A stretch of 64,000 bases of DNA from Francisellaceae bacterium (GTDB lineage Bacteria > Pseudomonadota > Gammaproteobacteria > UBA6186 > Azoamicaceae). Shown one piece after another: positions 50,309-59,551 of the stretch. The stretch covers positions 18,688-82,687 of the forward strand of contig JABJGS010000039.1 of the NCBI GenBank assembly GCA_018703155.1, given 5' to 3'. A program made the translations under genes and the position numbers. The stretch's first letter is position 1, and every line of letters begins with the position of its first letter. Under the pieces are notes generated by a model. The model did not search any database. It was not told the DNA's origin and saw only the letters and a list, made by a program, of their open reading frames with translations.

Positions 50309-51748
50309 GTGACAATTTTTATTGATGCTATTACATTTATAAAGTTCATAGATGCTGTAAATGTAAGTGAGAAATTAATTTGCAGAGAAGAAACAAATAA
50401 ACTCGAGCTATCAGAAAAATCAAAAAATATTATTAATCCTCTTGTAAATATTAGTAAATTATTCTGGTTGGCTGTTCAACAATGCAGTCTTATAGATACT
50501 TTACTAATAATTAAGTTTCGTAGAAGTCTTTTAACAGAAATTTTTAATGAAGTTACAGAAATAGAGATATCTCTACTTTTATCAGAAAAAAGATCTCCTA
50601 TCTTATCATTATTATTAAATTTTCCAGCTGTAGAATCATCTTTTATAAAAAACAGCTCCCTTGTGATGGCTGTTATTTTTATGAGAATGAGTCCCGAAGA
50701 GTGTAAACATTCTGCTGTTGCAGAGACGTTATGCAAAAAGAGTCCAATTTTCATTGGGATATTAGATGCTTTATCGCCAGCACCAATTAATGTTACTAGA
50801 AAATTATTAGGTGGTGAGATAACCATTACATCAGATAAAAATTTAACATGCGTTGTTTCTGAAGCTGCATGTGTAAATCATAGCTATGATGGGAGTGCTT
50901 ACAAATTAGATGTTGAAGCAAAAAAAGTTTGTTCATCGCTAGAGGTTGAAATGGCCTTGATGTTAGAAAGATTTTTTGAACATTTTGGTTTATATATGGA
51001 GCCATCATATGTGCATGAAATAAGCGGTAGTTGGGTGATGTTCAGCAAAAAACATTTATCATTTAGCCCGTCTACCTTAAATGATGATGAAATGAATATT
51101 TATATTGTGAAAATGGCTAGAATTAGCACATTACTAAATTTTCTTGGAATAGCTCAGGAACAAAAACCAAACTGTATAAAAATTTCAGGAAAATTAGAGT
51201 TAACCATAGAATATATGGATTTTTGGTTGCCTGATTTTGTTACTCATGGTCGGTATGACATGATTGAGAATAAAGTGTCTGATGAAGGAATAAAAGGAAA
51301 TCTCTTATATCTGTCTGAACAAATTAAAATGTTGCAAGAGTTGGCATGTATTGATCCTGGTATGATCAAAATGATTGTATCTGAAAATATCAAAACAGAT
51401 ATGAAACGAGGATTTTTAATATGGGCTCAGGCATTACTCGAATTGGGTGCTATATCTATTGAGGATGTTCAAGCAACTGTGGTGGAATATTATACTGAGT
51501 CTGGAGTGTTTGGAATAAGTCGAAGTATTTATATCGATGAATTAATAGCAAGACAAGAATATATTCAATATTCACTGTCAGAGTATGCCCATGGTTACGG
51601 CATGTTGTTTGATGTATTGGGTGGTGATGCAGGAAAGCATATAAAGCAACAAGAAAACAATTATTCCAAAGAATTAGAATTGACAATAGAAAATATAAGC
51701 AAACTTGAAGTTATCATGCCAAAACGTATGAGTCGCTATAGTTATTAA
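50309..51748 (+). CDS. Hypothetical 479-aa protein next to tRNA-Leu
   Basis: GTG at 50309 has GGAGAG directly upstream and is preferred. An ATG at 50273 would sit against the tRNA 3' end. The protein is unknown to me. The N-terminal part is helical and leucine-rich (FRRSLLTEIFNEVTEIEISLLL). The middle is Cys-containing (LTCVVSEAACVNHSYDG) and the C-terminal half is helical (RGFLIWAQALLELGAISIEDVQ). There is no signal peptide or obvious membrane span. In relatives the nuo operon often follows this tRNA; here this gene replaces it. It could be an accessory insertion at the tRNA. Confidence 0.65.
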   Translation: MTIFIDAITFIKFIDAVNVSEKLICREETNKLELSEKSKNIINPLVNISKLFWLAVQQCSLIDTLLIIKFRRSLLTEIFNEVTEIEISLLLSEKRSPILSLLLNFPAVESSFIKNSSLVMAVIFMRMSPEECKHSAVAETLCKKSPIFIGILDALSPAPINVTRKLLGGEITITSDKNLTCVVSEAACVNHSYDGSAYKLDVEAKKVCSSLEVEMALMLERFFEHFGLYMEPSYVHEISGSWVMFSKKHLSFSPSTLNDDEMNIYIVKMARISTLLNFLGIAQEQKPNCIKISGKLELTIEYMDFWLPDFVTHGRYDMIENKVSDEGIKGNLLYLSEQIKMLQELACIDPGMIKMIVSENIKTDMKRGFLIWAQALLELGAISIEDVQATVVEYYTESGVFGISRSIYIDELIARQEYIQYSLSEYAHGYGMLFDVLGGDAGKHIKQQENNYSKELELTIENISKLEVIMPKRMSRYSY

Positions 51749-51815
51749 CGGAAATATACTATTAAAAAAACAATTAAACTAAAATATGATCAAATCTTTT
51801 AAATAGGTGATTTAA

Positions 51816-52259
51816 ATGCGTAGAGGATTTAGTCTTATAGAGTTAATGGTGGTTTTGACCATTATAGGATTACTGCTTGCAACTGCCATACCGAACTATA
51901 AATCATATATAGCAAAAGCTAAACTAGTAAGTGCATACTCTACTTTATCTAATATAAGAACCACAGCAATTGAAAATTATTTAACGACTGGAGGATGGCC
52001 CATAGATTTTGCCGTTTTAGGTCTTGATAAGAACGCATTGTTGGGTGGGGTATTCACAGATTTATTAATGAGTACGGATTGTATGGAGGCGCATGGAGAA
52101 TTTTGTATTACAGGGTCTTTAAATAAGAGTATTTCAGCACAAGATAATGCTAAATTAATTATTAGTGCAGACTCTAGTTCAGGTCTTATCAATTGGCGGT
52201 GTCTTGGAGAAAAATTGGATCCTAAGATAATACCATTTGGTTGTGATAATAAGACTTAG
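51816..52259 (+). CDS. Type IV prepilin-like protein
   Basis: 147 residues. The prepilin peptidase site is MRRG/FSLIELMVVLTIIGLLL: cleavage after Gly4, Phe at +1 and Glu at +5, followed by a long hydrophobic helix that would form the pilus core. The mature C-terminal part has four cysteines in two groups (DCMEAHGEFC and WRCLGEK...FGC), probably disulfide-bonded, like type IVa pilins. No pilus-assembly gene is nearby, so it is an orphan pilin. It ends 3 bases before a strong hairpin. Confidence 0.85.
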   Translation: MRRGFSLIELMVVLTIIGLLLATAIPNYKSYIAKAKLVSAYSTLSNIRTTAIENYLTTGGWPIDFAVLGLDKNALLGGVFTDLLMSTDCMEAHGEFCITGSLNKSISAQDNAKLIISADSSSGLINWRCLGEKLDPKIIPFGCDNKT

Positions 52260-52644
52260 GTATTTAGTTATAACTTCTTTAGTTTTATAAAGATAGTTAT
52301 TACTAAATGATCAAAAGTGGTAGCGGCATAATTGGAACCTAGATTTGTTATGGATGAGTAATTCATAGGTTACCGTCATATACAAAAAGCAATGTGCTGC
52401 TTTAAGGGAGTGCAAAATGAACAGAAGATATTGCTTTAGCCGTTGCCTGGTAGCACGACCGACATGCTATAAATAAGTGAAATAGGCTTATGTGTTGCTT
52501 GAAAGTGGACTCAGTATCAAAAAATCAAATTATTGTTTATTAGGTTATTGTTTTATAGCTATTATCTGTGTTCTATGAGACACCTAGTAATAGTAATTTT
52601 AATCGAGATTAATATCACCTTGCATAATAAGCATAAGAGAAATA
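52260..52644. other. Gene-free spacer after the pilin gene
   Basis: 385 bases between the pilin gene and the convergent antiporter gene. The terminator hairpin occupies its start. Nothing else was recognised. Confidence 0.45.
52262..52308. terminator. Long hairpin after the pilin gene
   Basis: ATTTAGTTATAACTTCTTTA pairs with TAAAGA-T-AGTTATTACTAAAT across a GTTTTA loop, with one bulge and one mismatch, giving nearly 20 pairs. It is AT-rich and starts 3 bases after the pilin stop. Confidence 0.65.
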
Positions 52645-54273
52645 TCAAATAGTTGTTATACCTTGTTTTTTACTAAGAACTTTCAGTATAGAGCAGGAGA
52701 TAAATAGAGCAGAGCATACACAAACTGTAGATACTAAAATATAGTTTAGGTGGATCATATGAGGTGCTATTAAAAATGCAATTGCAGTTGCTATTATTGC
52801 TGGTATTGTATATGGAATTTGTGTTTTCACATGTTCCATAAGTGGGGATCCAGAGCTAGTTGAAGACATTACTGTAGTGTCAGAGATTGGTGAAATATGA
52901 TCTCCAGCCACACATCCTGATAGAACAGCACCTAGAATAGGGTACAATAGACTCGCCTCTGCAAGAGGGATAGAAGAGCTTCCTGGGTGAATCAAGCCAA
53001 CGGTCATTGGGATCACTATTGGGAATAGCATAGCGGCAGTTCCCCATGAGGAACCAATTGCAAAAGAAATCAATGTGGCTAGTAAAAATAATATACATGG
53101 AAGGATGTTAATATCACATCTATTTGAGAGCAAGTTGGCAATGTGCTCCCCAGTATGTAACTCCGTTCTCAGTAGATCACCTAAAGACCAAGCCAGCATT
53201 AGGACAACTACGGCTGGAAGCATCATAATGATACCATTGTAATACATAGATGGTAGCTCTTTAACTGTAAAACGTTTTTTAGCTAAAAAATAACTAGTAG
53301 TAAATAAGACCGAAAAAAGTCCCCCTAAAAATAGAGCGTAGGCAGCTGAAGAATTTTGAAAGGCGATTATGGTTGAGTTTTGCATACCAAAGACAAACCA
53401 TCCACCAGAGTAAAGAACCCCGGATAAAACAAAAAATAATAACATTACTACGGGGATAATAAAGTCAAAAATACTAGCATTGTCAATTTCACGGTTGAAG
53501 TTTTTTTCAGATTTATTTTCTTGTTCAAGTAATTGCCCAGTTTCTACAGCTTTAATTTCATGAGCGTGCATTGGACCAAAAGAAACTCTAGCTTTGACAA
53601 TGAATATTGTTGATACAATCATTATGAATGAATAAAAAAGAAATGGTAGTATATTAATGTATGCGGTTACTGGTGAGCCAACAATTAAAGCTGGATTATT
53701 AGTATCTTGATTAATTCCATTATCTTTTAAAAAACCTATTATTGCAGCGACCCAACTCGAAAATGGGCACAGAATAGCTAAAGGAGCAGCCATAGAGTCT
53801 ACGAGAAAGGCGAGTTTAGCTCTTGGAATTTTATAACTGTCAGTTAATGGCCGCATAATTGAGCCTACAGTAAGAGAGCTAAAATAATCATCAATAAATA
53901 AAAGGAAAGATAAAAATATTGAAGATTCTTCAGCATGTTGAGCTTTAGATACACGACCTCTAATTTTAGTAATATAAGTTTGAGCTCCACCTGACATTTG
54001 GAGCATAACAACAAAAATTCCCAAGCAAAGTAAAAAAATACATATGAAGAGGTTCCAAGTTTCGGTAAAATGATTTACGGATAAAAAGGTATTTAGTTGC
54101 AGATTACCAAGGATACAATTTTTTATAGTTACAGCACTTTTTAGTAATTTAAAGTTATTGGCAATTAGTGCTGCAAGAACAATTCCAGAGCATAGGGATA
54201 ACATAACACGTTTAGTTGTATAACCCAGAAATAATACTAATAATGGGGGTAGTAAAGCATTAATAGAATCCAT
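52645..54273 (-). CDS. NhaC-family Na+/H+ antiporter
   Basis: 542 residues with about 12 membrane segments. Markers are FLLFIDDYFSSLTVGSIMRPL, IPRAKLAFLVDSMAAPLAI, SSWGTAAMLFPIVIPM and the conserved CVAGDHISPISDTTVMSS near the C-terminus, all typical of the NhaC family. An Asp-rich FIDDYF lies in a membrane helix. Most members exchange Na+ for H+ (or, in some, amino acids). It is transcribed away from the divergent hydrolase gene and stands alone. Confidence 0.88.
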   Translation of the reverse strand: MDSINALLPPLLVLFLGYTTKRVMLSLCSGIVLAALIANNFKLLKSAVTIKNCILGNLQLNTFLSVNHFTETWNLFICIFLLCLGIFVVMLQMSGGAQTYITKIRGRVSKAQHAEESSIFLSFLLFIDDYFSSLTVGSIMRPLTDSYKIPRAKLAFLVDSMAAPLAILCPFSSWVAAIIGFLKDNGINQDTNNPALIVGSPVTAYINILPFLFYSFIMIVSTIFIVKARVSFGPMHAHEIKAVETGQLLEQENKSEKNFNREIDNASIFDFIIPVVMLLFFVLSGVLYSGGWFVFGMQNSTIIAFQNSSAAYALFLGGLFSVLFTTSYFLAKKRFTVKELPSMYYNGIIMMLPAVVVLMLAWSLGDLLRTELHTGEHIANLLSNRCDINILPCILFLLATLISFAIGSSWGTAAMLFPIVIPMTVGLIHPGSSSIPLAEASLLYPILGAVLSGCVAGDHISPISDTTVMSSTSSGSPLMEHVKTQIPYTIPAIIATAIAFLIAPHMIHLNYILVSTVCVCSALFISCSILKVLSKKQGITTI

Positions 54274-54356
54274 TTGTGCACCTAATGTTAGTTAATTACC
54301 GAATGTACGATTATATGAATCAATCAAAATTATTGTCAATGAAATAGGGGTATATC

Positions 54357-55172
54357 ATGGAAGATGAAAAGCCTATCATTCAATTTAGCCATGCTAATGG
54401 CTTCCCAGGTTCTTCTTATCAACAGCTATATAATTTGTTGCGTGAATATTATCACATAGATTATATAGATGCCTATGCTATGGAGGAAGAGTATCAGGTA
54501 ACTGACAACTGGCATGAGTTAACGATGGAATTAGTTGATAGGATAAAGCAACACCAACGACCTGTTATTGCTGTAGGACATTCGTTGGGGGGAGTATTAA
54601 GTTTAATGGCTGCCTGTAAGAGTCCTGGAATTATTAAACAGGTTATTATGCTTGATGCCCCATATTTTGCGATTCATAAACGGTTTGGTATTAAAATTAT
54701 GAAATTATTTGATAAAACTCATATTTTGACTCCAGGCGGTAGAAATGTACTTTCAAGACGAAGAGAATGGGGTACAATACAGGACGTAATTGAGTATATG
54801 CATAGCAAGACTCTGTTTAAAGGTTTTGCTCCAGAGTGTCTTGAGGATTGGGCTAAATATGCGACATATGAGGTTTCTGGTAAGCGTAGGCTTAAAATAG
54901 ATCCAGAGATAGAATATAAAATATATGGGACACTACCACATATAGGGATGCCAAGAAGTATACTCAAGCAGCTAGATGTAACAGCAGTTATTGGAAAGGA
55001 AACTAAGATAGTTGATAGTATTGACCAGTTTATGATGAAATATTTTTATGGATTTAAAATGCATAACGTTCCGGGTGGACATATGTTTCCATTTCAGTAT
55101 CCGAGGAAAACTGCTGAATTGGTGCACAAAATTATATCTGACACACAACATGAGAAAGAATTAGAGGAATAA
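54357..55172 (+). CDS. Alpha/beta hydrolase
   Basis: 271 residues. The nucleophile elbow is VGHSLGGVL, with Ser as nucleophile. An early HANGFPGSSYQQLYNLL supplies the oxyanion loop, MLDAPYFA holds the acidic side, and the catalytic His is in PGGHMFPFQYP. Such enzymes hydrolyse esters or lipids. It lies 3 bases before an acyl-CoA ligase gene, so it may release fatty acids that the ligase then activates. Confidence 0.85.
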   Translation: MEDEKPIIQFSHANGFPGSSYQQLYNLLREYYHIDYIDAYAMEEEYQVTDNWHELTMELVDRIKQHQRPVIAVGHSLGGVLSLMAACKSPGIIKQVIMLDAPYFAIHKRFGIKIMKLFDKTHILTPGGRNVLSRRREWGTIQDVIEYMHSKTLFKGFAPECLEDWAKYATYEVSGKRRLKIDPEIEYKIYGTLPHIGMPRSILKQLDVTAVIGKETKIVDSIDQFMMKYFYGFKMHNVPGGHMFPFQYPRKTAELVHKIISDTQHEKELEE

Positions 55173-55175
55173 AAG

Positions 55176-56831
55176 ATGGAGAAGAACTGGATAAAAAATT
55201 ACCCCGAAGGTGTTCCAGAAACTATCAACCCTGATGCCTTTGCATCTATCAATGAATTGTTTATAAAAAGCTGTGATAAATACAGTAACAAGAATGCATA
55301 TACAAATATGGGGGTTTTCTATACTTACAAAGAAATTGATAGATTATCAAGAGTTTTTGCCTCATATCTACAAAATGATTTAGGGTTAGTTAAAGGCGAT
55401 CGTATTGCGATTATGATGCCGAATTTATTGCAATATCCAGTAGCTATGTTTGGTGCTTTGCGAGCTGGTCTGATAGTCGTTAGCACTAATCCCTTGTACA
55501 CATCAAAAGAGCTTAGTGAAATCATAAAAGACTCAGGGGCAAAAGCAATTGTTATTTTGGAAAATTTTGCTAGCACTTTGCAACCTATATACAAAGACAC
55601 AGATTTAAAACATATTATTGTTACAAAAATATCAGATGTCTTTAATTTCCCTAAATCAATGCTTGTCGATGTTGTTGTGAAGTTTGTGAAAAAAATGGTA
55701 CCTAGTTACTCCATTCCTAATCATATAAAGTACAGAGATGTAATGAACTCTGGAAATGAAAATAATTTTTCAGAAGAAAAAATAATTGGCAGTGATATAG
55801 CTTATCTTCAGTACACTGGTGGTACCACAGGAAAGTCTAAAGGAGCAGTTTTAACACATAGTAACCTTGTAGCTAATTTAGAGCAGGCAGCATCTTGGTT
55901 GGAGCAAGGTATTGATGAAGGTCAAGAAATTATTATTACAGCGTTACCGCTTTATCATATATTTTCTTTAACTGCTAACTGTCTAACCTTTATGCGTTTT
56001 GGTGCTTTAAATGTTCTAATTACTAACCCTCGTGATATCCCTGCGTTTGTTATCGAATTGTCCAAATTTAAATTCACAGCAATAACTGGTGTTAATACAT
56101 TATTCAATGCTTTGTTAAACAATGAAGCGTTTACTAAATTGGATTTTTCATCTTTAAAGCTAACCTTGGGTGGTGGAATGGCTGTTCAGAGTATAGTTGC
56201 TAGCAGATGGCAAAATGTTACTAAAAGGCCATTGTTAGAAGCTTATGGGTTAACAGAAACATCCCCTGCTGTTTGTATAAATCCTATGACTCTAAATAGT
56301 TTTAGTGGAAGTATTGGTTTACCAATACCATCTACTGAAATATCTATTCGTGACGATAAAGATCAAGAGCTTGGTTTTAACCAGGCTGGAGAATTGTTAG
56401 TTCGTGGACCACAAGTAATGCGTGGCTATTGGAATCAGGAAGAAGAAACTAATAAAGTATTAACAGCAGATGGTTGGTTGCGTACAGGTGATATTGCTAC
56501 TGTTGATGAAGAAGGTTATGTTAAAATTGTAGATCGAAAGAAAGACATGATTTTGGTTTCTGGATTTAATATTTATCCAAATGAAATTGAAGATGTAATT
56601 GCTGAGGTTGAAGGCGTTGTTGAGGTGGCTGTTATTGGTATCCCTGATGAAATTAAAGGTGAGCTAGCAAAAGCTTTCATTGTTAGAAATAATACTCAGC
56701 TTTCCGAAGAGGTAATTATTAATCATTGTCGCTCACAACTTACTGCCTACAAAATACCAAAGCTCATAGAATTTAGGGATGAGTTACCAAAAAGTAATGT
56801 TGGTAAAATTTTGAGGCGAGCACTTAGGTAG
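55176..56831 (+). CDS. fadD: Long-chain fatty acid-CoA ligase
   Basis: 551 residues. AMP-binding motif YTGGTTGKSKGAVLTHSNL is near 212-230. LTLGGGMAV and EAYGLTETSPAVCINP follow. The signature GYVKIVDRKKDMILVSGFNIYPNEIE lies near 447-472, and the catalytic Lys is in ELPKSNVGKILRR at the C-terminus. It activates fatty acids to acyl-CoA for beta-oxidation or phospholipid synthesis. GAGGAAT precedes the ATG. Co-transcribed with the preceding hydrolase. Confidence 0.94.
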   Translation: MEKNWIKNYPEGVPETINPDAFASINELFIKSCDKYSNKNAYTNMGVFYTYKEIDRLSRVFASYLQNDLGLVKGDRIAIMMPNLLQYPVAMFGALRAGLIVVSTNPLYTSKELSEIIKDSGAKAIVILENFASTLQPIYKDTDLKHIIVTKISDVFNFPKSMLVDVVVKFVKKMVPSYSIPNHIKYRDVMNSGNENNFSEEKIIGSDIAYLQYTGGTTGKSKGAVLTHSNLVANLEQAASWLEQGIDEGQEIIITALPLYHIFSLTANCLTFMRFGALNVLITNPRDIPAFVIELSKFKFTAITGVNTLFNALLNNEAFTKLDFSSLKLTLGGGMAVQSIVASRWQNVTKRPLLEAYGLTETSPAVCINPMTLNSFSGSIGLPIPSTEISIRDDKDQELGFNQAGELLVRGPQVMRGYWNQEEETNKVLTADGWLRTGDIATVDEEGYVKIVDRKKDMILVSGFNIYPNEIEDVIAEVEGVVEVAVIGIPDEIKGELAKAFIVRNNTQLSEEVIINHCRSQLTAYKIPKLIEFRDELPKSNVGKILRRALR

Positions 56832-56837
56832 ATTTAT

Positions 56838-56870
56838 ATGTTGCAGAGTTGTTGAACAACTCTGCAACAT
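56838..56870. terminator. Perfect 16-bp hairpin, bidirectional terminator
   Basis: ATGTTGCAGAGTTGTT and AACAACTCTGCAACAT are perfect inverted copies around a single G, lying between the convergent ligase and Dps genes. It is the strongest palindrome seen in the window. Confidence 0.85.
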
Positions 56871-56881
56871 AAAGATTAAAT

Positions 56882-57319
56882 TTAAATACTGCTGCTTAAC
56901 ATCCATCTAGATTTTTCATGCCAGGAAAGTCTGTCAACTAATAAACCTATGCTAACTTCGTCATTTTGCTCTTGTGCATGACTAAGTGCTGAGTTTATTG
57001 TATTCATGACTTCTTCATGGTCATTAGCAAGTTCCGTTAACATAGCTTTAGCATCAAATTTTGAGTTTCCATCACTAAGTGTTTTCTTATTGTTAAGTTC
57101 AGAAAAGTTAGCGCAAGCACTGCCGTTTAGCATTACAATTCTTTCAGCTATTTCGTCAATAGCTTCGGCTAGTTCAGTATAGTGAGATTCCAATAGATCA
57201 TGAGTAGGTTTGAAAGAAGGACCTTTTACGTGCCAATGATAATTTTGCGATTTCAGGTATAAAGCATAAGTGTTAGCCAGAACCATATTTAAAGTATTTA
57301 TAAAGTCGGAATTAGCCAA
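56882..57319 (-). CDS. Dps-family ferritin-like protein
   Basis: 145 residues from a TTG at 57319, chosen because GGAGG lies 5 bases upstream. A TTG at 57331 would include that ribosome site. The ferritin-like four-helix bundle has NYHWHVKGPSFKPTHDLLESHY and ELAEAIDEIAERIVMLNG, the Dps ferroxidase residues. LVDRLSWHEKSRWML lies at the C-terminus. It likely stores iron and protects DNA from peroxide. It is convergent with fadD, separated by a perfect hairpin terminator. Confidence 0.9.
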   Translation of the reverse strand: MANSDFINTLNMVLANTYALYLKSQNYHWHVKGPSFKPTHDLLESHYTELAEAIDEIAERIVMLNGSACANFSELNNKKTLSDGNSKFDAKAMLTELANDHEEVMNTINSALSHAQEQNDEVSIGLLVDRLSWHEKSRWMLSSSI

Positions 57320-57447
57320 AATTACCTCCAATAATTTGTTTGTTAAAAACTATGAAACTTGTTTCAAGATAGATAAATTATGGTCTATTATATATAAATT
57401 AGATAGTCTTTGTCTTACTAGCTAATGATGTAGTATAGGGAATCATT

Positions 57448-58371
57448 ATGGAAAGACTTTATGTTAAAACACCGCTGATATATTCAGATTACTATAGCGA
57501 TCTTCTTGAAGTTAATGTTTATCTAAAGTTAGAAAATTTACAACCTAGTGGTTCTTTTAAAAGTCGAGGCATTGGAGTGTTATGTCAGCACTATGCATCT
57601 TTAGGGAAAAAGGTATTAATTGCATCCTCTGGCGGGAATGCTGGACTTGCTGTTGCATATAGTGCTAAAAAATTAAAATTACAAGCTAAAATTTTTGTAC
57701 CCAATTCTACTCCACATTCAACAATTATAAAAATAGAAAACCTAGGAGCCAAGGTAACGGTTATTGGTGATGTTTGGGATGAAACTGATACTTATGCTAG
57801 AAAAGATGTAGATAATGATAATGCTGGTTATATATCACCATTTGATCACCCTGTTATATGGCAAGGGCATTCAACAATAGTTGAAGAAATTGCTGATGAC
57901 TTAGCAGAAGAACCAAGTGCTATTGCCTGTAGTGTTGGTGGTGGTGGACTGTTATGCGGGATAATTCAAGGTTGCGATAAGCTAAACTGGAACAATGTTA
58001 CTCTGATAACTAGCGAGACCAAAGGTGCTAACTCTTTTTACCAGTGTTATCAAAAGAAAGAGGTTGTGAAACTAGATAAGGTGGATACTATTGCCAAAAC
58101 TTTAGGAGCAAAGCAAGTTACTAAGGGGATACTGCCATATTTAGATAATCATAAAATCATGCCATTACTAGTCTCAGATGCAGAAGCTCTTGCCGGCGCT
58201 GTATCTTTAGCTCATACCCACAGAATGCTAGTAGAACCTGCATGCGGAGCTACTTTAGCGCTTTGTTATTCACATAAAGAAAAGTTAAAGAGTTTTAAAA
58301 ATATAGTATTGATTGTCTGTGGAGGCAGTGGCACTAGCTTGATCACTAGAAGTATTTCAACAGAAGATTAA
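57448..58371 (+). CDS. PLP-dependent serine/threonine dehydratase-like enzyme
   Basis: 307 residues of the fold-type II PLP family. The Schiff-base lysine is in QPSGSFKSRGIG (near 31-42). The substrate loop SSGGNAGLAVAYSAKKL, the phosphate loop SVGGGGLLCG and the C-terminal VCGGSGTS follow. It is close to L-serine dehydratase/threonine deaminase of the short, single-domain type, without the regulatory domain of IlvA. It probably deaminates serine or threonine. AGGGAA precedes the ATG. Confidence 0.87.
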   Translation: MERLYVKTPLIYSDYYSDLLEVNVYLKLENLQPSGSFKSRGIGVLCQHYASLGKKVLIASSGGNAGLAVAYSAKKLKLQAKIFVPNSTPHSTIIKIENLGAKVTVIGDVWDETDTYARKDVDNDNAGYISPFDHPVIWQGHSTIVEEIADDLAEEPSAIACSVGGGGLLCGIIQGCDKLNWNNVTLITSETKGANSFYQCYQKKEVVKLDKVDTIAKTLGAKQVTKGILPYLDNHKIMPLLVSDAEALAGAVSLAHTHRMLVEPACGATLALCYSHKEKLKSFKNIVLIVCGGSGTSLITRSISTED

Positions 58372-58374
58372 TTA

Positions 58375-58406
58375 AATAGCATACGAAAATCAGCTAAGCA
58401 TGCTAT
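58375..58406. terminator. Stem-loop between convergent genes
   Basis: ATAGCAT (58375-58381) and ATGCTAT (58400-58406) form a 7-bp stem with an 18-base loop between the dehydratase and minE genes. Confidence 0.45.
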
Positions 58407-58422
58407 GTAATAATATGAATAA

Positions 58423-58686
58423 TTAAGATGATGTTGTTTCTGGTAAAGTGACATTTAGCTCTAGAATACTATGGTGTTCTTGTTTTTGTAGTTGCACATT
58501 AATACATTCAGGATCAACGTCAATATATTTACTGATTACAGTCATTATCTCAATACGCATATTGGCAAGAAAATCCATGTCATCATTATTATCAATACGT
58601 TGATGTGAAATAACAATTTGTAATCTTTCTTTTGCCTTGCTAGCTGATTTCTTGCTTGTTGACCTGAAAAAATCAAAGATGTTCAT
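58423..58686 (-). CDS. minE: Cell division topological specificity factor MinE
   Basis: 87 residues from the ATG at 58686 (MNIFDFFRSTSK), which overlaps the minD stop by 4 bases (ATGA). A longer frame to 58731 lies inside minD. The N-terminal membrane/MinD-binding helix is followed by ASKAKERLQIVISHQR and a C-terminal dimer domain with RIEIMTVISKYIDVDPE and LELNVTLPE. It stimulates MinD ATPase and drives pole-to-pole oscillation. Last gene of minCDE. Confidence 0.96.
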   Translation of the reverse strand: MNIFDFFRSTSKKSASKAKERLQIVISHQRIDNNDDMDFLANMRIEIMTVISKYIDVDPECINVQLQKQEHHSILELNVTLPETTSS

Positions 58687-59513
58687 GTAACTGTACTCCT
58701 GAAAAATTTGAAATTTTCTAAAAATTTCCATTTTATTTTTTCTTCTTTAACTTCTTTCCCAAGAAATCTAGAAACAGCATTTTTATAAGCTGTTTTAGCA
58801 TCAGAGTTACTTGCAAGTGTGATTGGGATCCCTTGATTTGAAGCATTCAATATAGCCGTTGATTCAGGAATAATACCCAGCATATCAATAGCAAGAATTT
58901 CTTTTATATCGTCAACACTGAGCATTTCACCACGTTTGACTCGACTTTCACTATATCTAGATAGAATTAAATGTTTTTTAACTTCTTTTTTGTTTTCAGC
59001 TAAATATGACCGGCTATTTAACACACCAATGATTCTATCAGAGTCTCTAACTGATGATACTTCAGGGTTAGTAACAATTATAGCTTCATCAGCATAGTAA
59101 AGGGCCATAATAGCACCTTTTTCAATTCCAGCTGGGGAGTCACATATTATATATTCAAATTCTTTTTTAAGTTCATCGAGTATTTTTTTTATACCCTCTT
59201 TTGTCAATGCATCTTTATCTCTAGTTTGTGATGCAGGGAGAATAAATAAGTTACTTTGGCGCTTATCTTTGATAAGAGCTTGATGTACAGTAGCATCGCC
59301 ACTAATCACATTGATGAAATCATAAATAACTCGGCGTTCACAACCCATGACTAGGTCAAGGTTTCGTAAGCCAACATCAAAATCTATAACGACAGTTTTA
59401 TGTCCTAGGTTTGCAAGTTCAGCACTAATGGCTGCGCTGGAGGTTGTTTTTCCCACACCACCTTTGCCGGAGGTTATGACAATCACTTTTGAATCTATAG
59501 CCAAGTCACTCAT
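58683..59513 (-). CDS. minD: Septum site-determining ATPase MinD
   Basis: 276 residues. Deviant Walker A SGKGGVGKTT is at 15-24, IDFDVGLRNLDLVMGCERR follows near 42, and ICDSPAGIEKGA near 121. The C-terminal amphipathic membrane-targeting helix is VKEEKIKWKFLENFKFF. It recruits MinC to the membrane to block division at the poles. It overlaps minE by 4 bases and follows minC by 38 bases. Confidence 0.98.
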   Translation of the reverse strand: MSDLAIDSKVIVITSGKGGVGKTTSSAAISAELANLGHKTVVIDFDVGLRNLDLVMGCERRVIYDFINVISGDATVHQALIKDKRQSNLFILPASQTRDKDALTKEGIKKILDELKKEFEYIICDSPAGIEKGAIMALYYADEAIIVTNPEVSSVRDSDRIIGVLNSRSYLAENKKEVKKHLILSRYSESRVKRGEMLSVDDIKEILAIDMLGIIPESTAILNASNQGIPITLASNSDAKTAYKNAVSRFLGKEVKEEKIKWKFLENFKFFRSTVT

Positions 59514-59551
59514 CCCTAAATTTATAAATTTAAAAAACTATATACTAGATG

